Part shown: one piece after another, positions 8,430 through 15,924 of the stretch | Position numbering within the stretch: position 1 is the stretch's first letter | Layout: every line of letters begins with the position of its first letter | Assembly (NCBI GenBank): GCA_963701245.1 | Contig: OY969576.1 | Span: forward strand, 434,001-498,000 | Reading direction: 5' to 3' | DNA from: CAWCCP01 sp963701245 | GTDB taxonomy: Bacteria; Patescibacteriota; Saccharimonadia; Saccharimonadales; UBA4665 | DNA: 64,000 nt | Notes under the pieces: generated by a model | The model's database searches: none | Told to the model about the DNA's origin: nothing | What the model saw: only the letters and a program-made list of their open reading frames with translations | Position numbers and translations under genes: made by a program

Positions 8430-9353
8430 ATGCAAGGGATGGAGCTACTTATTTTTGCGCACCACCGGCAGGTTATTGCAACCGAACAAGATTATATTCG
8501 GGAAAATTGCGCTGCCCTGCTCGCAGCAGTGCCGGCGATCAGCAGTGTTAGTAACCTTATAACGAGCGTGGCTGAAGGCAGTAATCCATGGGCTAATTTG
8601 ACTGAATTTGTGACGCCGCGTATCGGTTTAGGATTGCTTGAGCTCGGCTATGAAGCCCTTCAGCAGTGTACAAATGAAGAACGTTTCACTGAAATTACCC
8701 ATTTTATCGGGACGACTATTTTGCCGATGGCTGGCTGTGAACGACAACCAGCTGAGGCTGTAGCTTTTGATAGCCGCTATAGTAATGAATATTGTTCTTT
8801 TAGTGAGGTGAGCTTTCACCAGATTTTAAACCAGTTATCGGGTTTGCATGATAGGCCTCATCAGCTGGTGACCGTTTTTCACGATGCAACGGGACAGCCC
8901 TTAGCGATTCGTAAAACTAAAGGACTGCAGACAACCTTAACTCTCCGGTCGTTTCAAGTCGTTGGCCGGGATGGACGCGTCATAGGTGATATTCCGCTGT
9001 CTGATACGGGACTAGTGACAATTCCCGCTGGTACTATAGCTGAAGTTAGCGTACACCGTGAGCTTGGTCCGATTAGAAAAGTTGAAGCTGACGATTGTAC
9101 GATTTACGAGGCATGTCAATTAATTGACCCGATCTCATTGCATCCACTTCGGATGAGTGCCTGGGCTTACCGGCGGCAGATTGACCGGGCTTTATTCGCG
9201 ACAAAGTTTGGTAGTACTGTGAGCACGAAGGGTCCTACTGAAATCAAGTCAAGCCGGCTTGAACTGCTGTCGAATGTGGCGCTTGAAGACTATCAAACGG
9301 CTGCTCACCTCATACTGAAACGGTGCGGCGTTACAGCGAGAACTTCTAATTGA
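8430..9353 (+). CDS. hypothetical protein, 307 aa
   Basis: No family recognised. Residues 1-115 are mainly helical (two hydrophobic helices around 25-75 that are too polar to be membrane segments), followed by a beta-rich part around 140-215 with QVVGRDGRVIGDIPLSDTGL, and a helical end. An alternative start is ATG 8439, three codons in. It lies downstream of the FHA gene on the same strand and ends 10 nt before the stop of the convergent PafA/Dop-like gene. Higher G+C and rare-codon pattern match its neighbours at 6041-10827, suggesting that these arrived or evolved together. Confidence 0.75.
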   Translation: MQGMELLIFAHHRQVIATEQDYIRENCAALLAAVPAISSVSNLITSVAEGSNPWANLTEFVTPRIGLGLLELGYEALQQCTNEERFTEITHFIGTTILPMAGCERQPAEAVAFDSRYSNEYCSFSEVSFHQILNQLSGLHDRPHQLVTVFHDATGQPLAIRKTKGLQTTLTLRSFQVVGRDGRVIGDIPLSDTGLVTIPAGTIAEVSVHRELGPIRKVEADDCTIYEACQLIDPISLHPLRMSAWAYRRQIDRALFATKFGSTVSTKGPTEIKSSRLELLSNVALEDYQTAAHLILKRCGVTARTSN

Positions 9354-9363
9354 AACAGGCAGC

Positions 9364-10827
9364 TTAGGGATTGGCTTTTTGCTGATAGTCTGGGTAGTTG
9401 TAATTATAGTTTGGCTGGAGCCGTCGGCGGCTGGAGCCGATTTTTACAGCATGCCAATCAGCTCTCACTTCAAGGCCACTGTGACGGCCGGCTTGTATGC
9501 GTTGAACGCGAGCTGCGGCTCTCGTTGCCGGCGGTGTTTCATAGGCTTGGGTGACTGCAGCCCGGGACGGCGTAAATGGTAACTGCAGATTCGCGCGATC
9601 CTGCACACCTGGACCGTGAGTGGCACGACCATGTCTGCCGTGAATCTTGACTGACGTCAAGGCGTATTGGTGGTCAATCTTTTGGGCACCGTCGTCTGTA
9701 ACGGTTCGTTTTCCGGGATCCTGCGCCCAGTAGTCGAGTACTAAGCCCATTTTTCGTGCCCAATCAGCTCGGTCGGCTAGGATGTCGATAGGCGCTTGGC
9801 GTCGAACCACGGCTTTAAAGTCTTCGCAATAACGGTACCATTCTTTAGCTATTGTCATATATGGCACTGGTACCGTCATAAAGTTTGGCAATTGCTCGAT
9901 GGCATATTCGGCGAAACGCTGTTCCATATCAGCGGCCTCAATGTACTGACTTGTCCAGACGCCGGGCGTGAACATACGGTCCAGCCCGAGTGGAATGCCG
10001 TTGTAGCTGCTGCCTTGTCGAGGACTGGTGATCGGCGTTTTGTCGTTGAGATGATAGGCGAGCGGTGTTTGACCGAGGGCGGCGACTAGCACGGTACTTC
10101 CAACTCGCAGCACATTACCGGCATTGAGCATACTACGATCAGATGCTCGGGCTTCAAAGCGGGCCCCATGCAATTTATCAATCCGGAACAACGTTGAGGA
10201 AAAAGCATACAATGAGTAGTTCCTCACCGTATCTATTTTTTGACCAAACCGAGGTCCCTTGCTCGTAATGGCACCAGCACCGGTCATAAATGAGCTTCGC
10301 AACAAGTGTTTGATTAAAATCGTAGCGGGTGCCTCGGTTTCCTGTACGCCTCTGTTTAATGCGCTTGTCGTCGCCATAACTCTATCTGCATATTGGTTGG
10401 CGATAGAAACACTATCATGGGTAGCCCAAGAATTGTCATTTTTATCAGTATTGCGCCGATTGTAGTATAACAAAAGTGGGCGACCTAAACGCTCCGATGT
10501 TTGGATGCCATATTCAATGAGGCCACGCAGGTACATTTCATCGTTGGCGACAAAATAAGTGTTTGATTCGATCGGATCTTTGCATTCTGGTCCAGCATAC
10601 TCGGGGCCATGATCATCCCAGTAGACTTTACTGCCATTAGCTGTAAACCGACTGTCTTTTCTCTGCATGGCAATGGCGCCCATTTCTTGCCAGAGACACT
10701 TCATCAAGCGTTCGTCACTGACGTGGTGCTCTGAAAACGTCCTATCTACGCCGTACAACAAGTACACTGGTCTCGTTTCATTCTCGAGGCCATTGACAGG
10801 CGGGAAAGTGAATAACTTTGTTTCCAT
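9364..10827 (-). CDS. divergent Pup ligase/deamidase (PafA/Dop) family protein
   Basis: A 487-residue protein that follows the PafA/Dop fold from end to end. In order: a PEYAGPEC motif at 76-82 (family: HPEYSTPEC), LLYYNRRNTD then SWATHDS at 118-139 (family: KNN.D..G.SYG.HE), SFMTGAGAI at 179-187 (family: F.TGAG.V), and a long match ARFEARASDRSMLNAGNVLRVGS near 222-244 (family: R.H...GD.NM.E....L..G). The C-terminal small domain also fits (DWARK, IDHQYA, ETPPATRAAARVQ). What is missing is the N-terminal GxExE metal-binding strand; here the equivalent reads VYLLYGVDR. It may have lost or changed activity. PafA and Dop attach and remove the ubiquitin-like Pup; no Pup, Mpa or proteasome gene is seen in this window. 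Confidence 0.75.
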   Translation of the reverse strand: METKLFTFPPVNGLENETRPVYLLYGVDRTFSEHHVSDERLMKCLWQEMGAIAMQRKDSRFTANGSKVYWDDHGPEYAGPECKDPIESNTYFVANDEMYLRGLIEYGIQTSERLGRPLLLYYNRRNTDKNDNSWATHDSVSIANQYADRVMATTSALNRGVQETEAPATILIKHLLRSSFMTGAGAITSKGPRFGQKIDTVRNYSLYAFSSTLFRIDKLHGARFEARASDRSMLNAGNVLRVGSTVLVAALGQTPLAYHLNDKTPITSPRQGSSYNGIPLGLDRMFTPGVWTSQYIEAADMEQRFAEYAIEQLPNFMTVPVPYMTIAKEWYRYCEDFKAVVRRQAPIDILADRADWARKMGLVLDYWAQDPGKRTVTDDGAQKIDHQYALTSVKIHGRHGRATHGPGVQDRANLQLPFTPSRAAVTQAYETPPATRAAARVQRIQAGRHSGLEVRADWHAVKIGSSRRRLQPNYNYNYPDYQQKANP

Positions 10828-10976
10828 GATTTCTCTACTTATTGCCCCTAGAGGTCAGTCAGTTTACCATAGCGTATGTTACGGTACTTTAATTTGAGAG
10901 GCGCTTTATGCTGGTCATTGGTAACAGCAACGCGCATCCATCAATAAGGTGTGGGTCTGTTCACTAAGCTCCCGGC

Positions 10977-11099
10977 TCATTTATGGCTAGGCTGCATATT
11001 GATGGTGATGTATAGAGCCTGAGCTGCCTCGACCGGCTCCCATAGGGCTTCAATACGCATATAACCTATTTGGTCTGGAATAAACACCCAACTCTCCAT
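10977..11099 (-). CDS. possible 40-residue protein
   Basis: The peptide begins MESWVFIPDQIGYMRIEALW and ends QPSHK. Its composition is protein-like (strand, charged helix, strand) in a stretch that otherwise has no gene, and it lies upstream of, and on the same strand as, the PafA/Dop-like gene. It does not have the C-terminal GGE/GGQ expected of Pup. No good ribosome binding site is visible. Low confidence without homologues. Confidence 0.3.
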   Translation of the reverse strand: MESWVFIPDQIGYMRIEALWEPVEAAQALYITINMQPSHK

Positions 11100-11102
11100 A
11101 GG

Positions 11103-11136
11103 TAATTAAAAGTCCGCGCAATAGTTTTAACGGACT
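11103..11136 (-). terminator. possible terminator after the 257-residue gene
   Basis: On the minus strand AGTCCG, a 14-nt loop, CGGACT, then TTTAATTA. It lies about 90 nt past the stop at 11229. The T-run is short, so this is tentative. Confidence 0.35.
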
Positions 11137-11147
11137 AGTTTGCATTC

Positions 11148-11175
11148 TTGACACAAGTATATTTTATAATAATAT
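11148..11175 (+). promoter_or_regulatory. sigma70-like promoter pointing into an antisense region
   Basis: TTGACA (11148-11153), 16 nt, TAATAT (11170-11175). No protein gene follows on the plus strand, and transcription would run antisense into the 3' end of the gene at 11229-12002. It could drive an antisense RNA or be a chance match in AT-rich DNA. The rest of the 10828-11228 gap holds only the small frame at 10977 and the hairpin at 11111. Confidence 0.35.
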
Positions 11176-11228
11176 GAAACTAAATAAAATATGTTATGTA
11201 ATATAGCAAACGCTAAACTCTTCTTAAA

Positions 11229-12002
11229 TTACGTCATAACTAAGTTTCGATCTGGCTGGCCGGATCTGTCTCCGCCTGGATGCTGCCCATGAACTAGTGT
11301 GAGGTCAATTATCCGATGCATACTTCTTGGTGAATGTTGTTGGCTCATTGGAGGGTCTGGCACGATCTCACCAACATTGAGCGGTAATCCGGCAGTTCGC
11401 TGCTTTGTAAGCGGCACTATTGATTCTCCGTTATGTATTATTCTAGGGCTATTAAAAGACCAGGTATCAAGTACTGGCACCTTATCTTTTTCGCGAATTA
11501 CAAGTATAGCCCATTGGAGTGCACGGTAATAAAAAGAACTTTCATCTGGAAAATAGGCTGACTCTCTGCCTATCCTGTAATGATCGTCTCTTGATTCAGT
11601 TGATTGATGTTCGAGCCAATACTTTGTAAAAGGTCGATGAATGGCTGACCAATCAGTATCTGGTACACTGAGCTCCTCTTCGACTACTCGTCGATCGTTT
11701 AGTCGGTCTGGATCCCATTGAATCAAAAATTCAGAATTTATCACTAAGACGGCGGCTTGATCTGAGCTCTTTTCAGCAACCGCTACTATTTCCTGTTCAC
11801 TCAGTATTGTTTCATCCGACTGACCGAGTATGGTGGCATCTAATGCGGCCTGTAACAGTTCTGCGGCAATTCTATGTTGCTCATCGCTTAAATGTAAGTG
11901 TGGTTGCTCTACTCCACGAAATGATTCGGGGTTTGCAATATCGACTCCACCCCAATAGGCACTTCCAACTAAAACTGGATCAGCATTGATTGCGTGACTC
12001 AT
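11229..12002 (-). CDS. hypothetical protein, 257 aa
   Basis: No family recognised. The N-terminus carries SAYWGGVDIANPESF, followed by an acidic helical part (residues ~38-85) and a central aromatic region with HRPFTKYWLEHQ and FYYRALQWAILVIREKDKVP, which looks like a strand-rich folded domain. The last 40 residues are Pro/Arg/His-rich and probably disordered. No signal peptide or membrane helix. It precedes, on the same strand, the small frame at 10977 and the PafA/Dop-like gene. Confidence 0.7.
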   Translation of the reverse strand: MSHAINADPVLVGSAYWGGVDIANPESFRGVEQPHLHLSDEQHRIAAELLQAALDATILGQSDETILSEQEIVAVAEKSSDQAAVLVINSEFLIQWDPDRLNDRRVVEEELSVPDTDWSAIHRPFTKYWLEHQSTESRDDHYRIGRESAYFPDESSFYYRALQWAILVIREKDKVPVLDTWSFNSPRIIHNGESIVPLTKQRTAGLPLNVGEIVPDPPMSQQHSPRSMHRIIDLTLVHGQHPGGDRSGQPDRNLVMT

Positions 12003-12117
12003 AAACTACTTCGAGATGTTCATAATTTCGTATGATTTTCTGTTACTATCGTACTCCTAATTGGACTTATTGTACACAATATTGAGTATATATAAAAGTG
12101 CTAGCAGTTTTCACTTG

Positions 12118-12945
12118 TTATAGCGGATGAAATATGACATTCATTGTCGGCAATTCCCAGCGTGTATTTTCATCCAATGGTTCGGTGTTTTGTGGCGAAA
12201 AGAATTGAGGTAAAGATACCGCATAAAATTGTAATTCTTCAGGTAGATTGTAGGACATACGACGTACGTGTTTTTGTAAGACCTTCATAATGAACGGATG
12301 CGGACAGAAACACATCACTTGTATTGATGCATTCATCTGATTAAAGTTACTAGTAAATGTGTACGTTATGTATTTGGTAATCATCGAAGAAATGTAGCTT
12401 GTAATTTTGGAGTAATCTAATAATTCGACAAAATGAACAGTTGTCGTCGGTTGATAGACGTTGTTTTTATAACCAACAATGGCATCTGGAGCTGGCTGAA
12501 GTGTTGCATTGTTATGTGGTATGCGATCAAATTTGGTTTTAATGTCAACAGCATTGGGATACCAGTTATAAAAAGTATTTCGTATTTGAAATACGCTCAG
12601 GCAGTGCTTGATATAGGCGTCTGACATCTGGTTATTTCTGCGATAACTGCGGAATGTGTAGACATTACCCTTTGATAACTGCTTCAAGACGGTAAACGAA
12701 TCAGGTAGCAGGTAGTATTCGGCTCCACGCAATATTAATTTATATGATGTATCATATTTTCTTCCTACCAATGATCGTTTTTCTAGTAGATGTAAAGATT
12801 GATTAACGCTTATTCGATTAGAGACATTAAGGGCTGATTGTAGAGTCGAAACGGTGCCATACCTAAATGTATAAAGCAATTCTAAGATCGCTATTTGCTG
12901 GGAGCTAAGTTGAAGTAAAGTTGTATGAGATTTTCGCATATCCAT
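12118..12945 (-). CDS. replication-relaxation family winged-helix protein (copy 2)
   Basis: A 275-residue paralogue of the protein at 3853-4737. The N-terminal winged helix runs from LSSQQIAILELLYTFRY (14-30) through SVNQSLHLLEKRSLVG to the conserved AEYYLLPDSF at about 75-84. The C-terminal part again has strands followed by a basic segment (VLQKHVRRM). It differs by having more aromatic and Asn residues and lower G+C. The ATG at 12945 is 8 nt after a TATACT box (12954-12959, minus strand), predicting a leaderless or nearly leaderless transcript. The 312-bp region upstream carries direct repeats and a long palindrome that could be its operator or an old replication origin. Confidence 0.7.
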   Translation of the reverse strand: MDMRKSHTTLLQLSSQQIAILELLYTFRYGTVSTLQSALNVSNRISVNQSLHLLEKRSLVGRKYDTSYKLILRGAEYYLLPDSFTVLKQLSKGNVYTFRSYRRNNQMSDAYIKHCLSVFQIRNTFYNWYPNAVDIKTKFDRIPHNNATLQPAPDAIVGYKNNVYQPTTTVHFVELLDYSKITSYISSMITKYITYTFTSNFNQMNASIQVMCFCPHPFIMKVLQKHVRRMSYNLPEELQFYAVSLPQFFSPQNTEPLDENTRWELPTMNVIFHPL

Positions 12946-12979
12946 ATATAATTAGTATAGAGAATAGGTGCACATAATT

Positions 12980-13135
12980 AAAAAATAACAGATACAAATT
13001 AATAAAAGTATATAACATCGATGTTATATACTTGGTAAATTAACTTCTTAAAATTAAGAATGCGATTTCAAAAAAAGTACTATTTATGTACGAATCGAAA
13101 AAATAACAGATGAAAAATTGTACAAGTATATAACA
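12980..13135. repeat. two 38-bp direct repeats, 118 bp apart
   Basis: Unit 1 at 12980-13017 and unit 2 at 13098-13135 match at 32 of 38 positions. Each begins AAAAAATAACAGAT and ends AAGTATATAACA, with a 12-nt variable middle of the same length in both. The block fills most of the 312-bp AT-rich gap (12946-13257) before the replication-relaxation gene. It is iteron-like, or a pair of operator half-sites. Confidence 0.7.
13006..13033. promoter_or_regulatory. perfect 28-bp palindrome, candidate operator
   Basis: The left arm is AAGTATATAACATC and the right arm is its exact reverse complement, centred on ATCGAT. The left arm is the end of direct-repeat unit 1; unit 2 has the same half without its partner. 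The centre lies about 75 bp upstream of the start of the replication-relaxation gene. A dimeric DNA-binding protein is the likely user. Confidence 0.55.
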
Positions 13136-13257
13136 ACTCTTTGTAAAGAATATTCGATTGGTAACCTTTATTCGTGCGTTTTAGGATATCGAAAATATCA
13201 AATCACTTACCCGAACTTTGAGCCAATTTTAATTTAAAAACTATGATTTTAAGTGGC

Positions 13258-14133
13258 TTAACTTACTGTTCGTCTGACTGCATAACGAGCCATGCGAACA
13301 AGTGACTGCACCCTGCTGGTAAATGAATTTTCTCTTGTTCTTCGATGCTGACCAACGCCTGGTCGGGCATTTGTTGCTCGCTGTGATGGTTGATCTATTG
13401 GTAATGTTTCTCCAGGTTCTGCGAGCTGAACTCCATTAGCATTCAAATCCCGACTATTTGTCCTGTGACGATTTGATACTGGTACTCCAACCACTACATC
13501 AACATGATCCGCAACTTCTGCGGGCCTTCTGCGAGCTAGTGAAAAGCTTGGCGTTTCAGGTACATTCACGTCAGTTCTACTTTGGCTCGGATCAATGTTT
13601 CGATTGCCTGCAGTACGATGTGTTCTAGGAGCGGGAGTTCTAACTTCTCCTGCTAAATAAGCACGGCGAAGACTCTGCATGGCAGTTTGATAATGACTTG
13701 CAAAACTGGCTCTATCTACCGGGCTGGTTTGAATTTGCTGCATATACGTTCTATCGGTAAGATCTTGATATCCAATTGCCTGAATCTGTGTTCTTGATAA
13801 AGTTATCCAGCCAAGATGTTCTGCGCGATCTTGTAAAACTCTAGCATCAATATCCGGAAGGCCTCTAATATCCTTAACTAATCGCTCGTTCGCTTCCTCG
13901 GCCGTCGGCGGAAAACGAGTATCTCCATGTGTAGAGCGTGAGGCTAGATACTGAGCAACGGTGACATGTGATAATACCCCATCAAGCGTTGGTAACGGAG
14001 TATCCATTATCAAGGTGTCATGAAAGGCCGTTGAACCTGGAAAGGGTTTTTGGTTTGCACGCCAATCAAAAGTTGGCCCAGGATATTGTCCCTGACCACT
14101 TGAAGCCTCAAATCCAGTTACTTGACCGATCAT
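13258..14133 (-). CDS. hypothetical protein, 291 aa, disordered C-terminal half
   Basis: Residues 1-165 look folded: an N-terminal Gly/Pro-rich start, then helices with VAQYLASRS and EEANERLVKDIRGLPDIDARVL, then WITLSRTQIQAIGYQDLTDRTYM. Residues ~165-270 are rich in Arg, Pro, Asn and Thr and are probably disordered, and the last 20 residues are basic. No family recognised. A TATAAT box lies about 20 nt before the ATG (minus strand, near 14152-14157). Confidence 0.7.
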   Translation of the reverse strand: MIGQVTGFEASSGQGQYPGPTFDWRANQKPFPGSTAFHDTLIMDTPLPTLDGVLSHVTVAQYLASRSTHGDTRFPPTAEEANERLVKDIRGLPDIDARVLQDRAEHLGWITLSRTQIQAIGYQDLTDRTYMQQIQTSPVDRASFASHYQTAMQSLRRAYLAGEVRTPAPRTHRTAGNRNIDPSQSRTDVNVPETPSFSLARRRPAEVADHVDVVVGVPVSNRHRTNSRDLNANGVQLAEPGETLPIDQPSQRATNARPGVGQHRRTRENSFTSRVQSLVRMARYAVRRTVS

Positions 14134-14205
14134 AAGTAATATTAAACACTATTATATCAATTACTGCAAGTGTAATCGTTACATTTTAATAGCAAATAGT
14201 TTTAT

Positions 14206-15090
14206 TTAACAGTTAGAAATTGTTATTGAAGTTGTAGTAGTGTTTGAGTTTTTAGAACTTCCGCTTGATGCTGATCCGCCATTGGTATTCCCTGATACAG
14301 TCGTATTTCCACTGCTGCTTGATTGAGAACTATTGTTGTTTACTGAAATATTATTAGTAGTTGAACCTCCGCATTGATTTTTAGTTGTAGGTTTACCTTT
14401 AATAGCAAGTCTGTTGTAGGTAAGCATTACAGTATTACTTTTAAGTAACGCATATACTTGTGGTCCTGTATATCCAATTGCGAATAAACACAATATAAAT
14501 GATGAAATTCCCAAAGCTAATTTAGGTGTCCACTTGTGAACGTTTTCTATGAGTCCATAACTTTTGTATCCTATAAGTTTGTATGGTTGCGAAAGCTTGA
14601 AATAATCACTCAATCTAAGCATCTCATCGATAATAATCAATAAGGAGGGTAGCCAAATTAAAAACGCTATACCGATTAATGTTTTGGACCAAATAAGTAA
14701 CCACCCCACGTTATTTATGTGCCTAACTACCTTGCCCTGTACCAATCCTTCTACAACCGGAATATCAGCCGATTTATTGGCATCGCCTTTTGTGATAAAC
14801 ATTAGTAGATTATTATCTGCTTTATATTTCTCGATAATACGATGAGAAATAGTCGATTTTGGGTTTAACGGATTGTCGTAGGTGATAATGTCCCCGACTT
14901 TTAAAGTTGAGTCGGGGACTTGGTGCATCAACGCCAAAGAGCCTGGAGGCATATTGGGTCGCATACTGCCTGTTGGAACGCTTTCAACTTTCCAGCCAAA
15001 AGCAGACCAATGTAGCAAAATTACCGTACAGCAACTTACTACTAGTAATGCAGTACCAAATATGGTTAGGATACCCTTAAGCAAATTCAT
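14206..15090 (-). CDS. ER/archaeal-type (SipW-like) signal peptidase with surface repeat tail
   Basis: A membrane serine protease that removes signal peptides outside the membrane. TM1 spans ~6-30. The S26B motifs follow: SVPTGSMRPNM with nucleophile Ser42, VGDIITY at 65-71, SHRII with His83 (the ER/SipW-type His in place of the usual Lys), and KGDAN with Asp103. TM2 lies at ~132-156 and TM3 at ~191-208, which would put the C-terminus outside. The last ~55 residues (240-294) are an Asn/Ser/Thr repeat with NNISVNNNSSQSSSSGN and GGSASSGSSKN, nearly the same as the secreted protein at 24156. Such a tail is unusual on a signal peptidase. It starts 33 nt after the TasA-like gene, its likely substrate. 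Confidence 0.85.
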   Translation of the reverse strand: MNLLKGILTIFGTALLVVSCCTVILLHWSAFGWKVESVPTGSMRPNMPPGSLALMHQVPDSTLKVGDIITYDNPLNPKSTISHRIIEKYKADNNLLMFITKGDANKSADIPVVEGLVQGKVVRHINNVGWLLIWSKTLIGIAFLIWLPSLLIIIDEMLRLSDYFKLSQPYKLIGYKSYGLIENVHKWTPKLALGISSFILCLFAIGYTGPQVYALLKSNTVMLTYNRLAIKGKPTTKNQCGGSTTNNISVNNNSSQSSSSGNTTVSGNTNGGSASSGSSKNSNTTTTSITISNC

Positions 15091-15123
15091 TTAATTTCTC
15101 AACACCAAATTTAATTTTTGATT

Positions 15124-15699
15124 TTACTGATTTCCAACGAAATCTATATCGAAACTAGGAACAGCTTGATTTCCCTGACCTGAATATGAGGCAGCGAGTG
15201 TAACTGTTGCTTGGCAATCTGTCTCACTTCCAGCGGCTAGAGATGTATATAACACGGAACCGCCCGTATACTGGTCCAAAGTACCATTTGTCGTTGAACC
15301 ACCAGTTCCACCGCAAGTCATATTAAGGGTAACATCAGATGGTGGAATTCCGGTATCGCTTGCAAAATCGGTCTGTGGAATGCCAGCACTTACGGTTAGT
15401 GGTAGTGATCCATTATTTGATATACAGAAATCAAATGGTGCAGTTGTCACTCCCGGAACTAATGCAGTTGATCCTGTAAAATTAAGTCCCGTTCTTGGTC
15501 CTGCATTTGCATCGGCACAATTCCCAGTATTCGTTAAACCTATTTCCAAAGATGCATTAGCTGAATCTAATGTATTTGGTGATAGTGCGACCGTATTTGA
15601 TGTTAGATTTGCAAATGTTATGCCACCCGCTAAAGTGGCAACCGCCCCTACGGTTACAATTGCTCTCGCCATAGGATTAATTTTACGTATACTAAACAT
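15124..15699 (-). CDS. TasA/camelysin-like secreted protein
   Basis: A 191-residue exported protein. The start is ATG 15699, not the further upstream in-frame ATG, because GGGGGAGGG lies 7 nt before it. The signal peptide is MFSIRKINPMARAIVTVGAV followed by a hydrophobic core, and cleavage probably falls near ITFANL. The mature part begins with SNTVALSPNTLDSANASLEIG, the start typical of TasA/CalY (camelysin) proteins, and continues as a beta-rich domain with Cys-containing loops (GNCADANAG, FDFCISNNG, NMTCGGTGG, ETDCQATVT). The four Cys could make two disulphides. TasA-type proteins form surface fibres and are processed by SipW; the next gene encodes such a peptidase. Confidence 0.75.
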   Translation of the reverse strand: MFSIRKINPMARAIVTVGAVATLAGGITFANLTSNTVALSPNTLDSANASLEIGLTNTGNCADANAGPRTGLNFTGSTALVPGVTTAPFDFCISNNGSLPLTVSAGIPQTDFASDTGIPPSDVTLNMTCGGTGGSTTNGTLDQYTGGSVLYTSLAAGSETDCQATVTLAASYSGQGNQAVPSFDIDFVGNQ

Positions 15700-15770
15700 A
15701 CGCATACCCTCCCCCTTATTTAAATGATAGTTTGTTTGCCCCACCTCCACATGGTGCTAATGCTTATGCT

Positions 15771-15776
15771 ATTATA
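15771..15776 (-). promoter_or_regulatory. -10 box of the TasA/signal-peptidase operon
   Basis: TATAAT on the minus strand, about 70 nt upstream of the ATG at 15699. The -35 position (near 15794-15799) reads TCTTAT and is weak, which fits a promoter that needs an activator. Confidence 0.45.
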
Positions 15777-15830
15777 ATTTTCTAAATTCCGCAATAAGAT
15801 GTTTTATTTTAAACAATAAGTTTTCCACTG

Positions 15831-15846
15831 TGTGAAATATTTCACA
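15831..15846. promoter_or_regulatory. CRP-like palindrome TGTGA-N6-TCACA
   Basis: TGTGAAATATTTCACA is a perfect 16-bp palindrome that matches the CRP consensus halves. Its centre is roughly 70-75 bp upstream of the predicted transcription start of the TasA/signal-peptidase operon, a spacing used by class I activators. A Crp/Fnr-family gene lies at 61004 in this window, but whether it binds here is unknown. Confidence 0.5.
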
Positions 15847-15924
15847 TAATAAATTTGCCTATAAAATGTTAATTTTCACGAAATTTTCAGTGTTTAATTT
15901 GATAAAAGTCTTTTGAATTATCAA

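Noticed and set aside
10977..11099. The 40-residue frame as a Pup-like modifier for the PafA/Dop-like enzyme.
   Set aside because: Its C-terminus is QPSHK, without GGE/GGQ, and the composition is not Pup-like. Kept only as a possible small gene.
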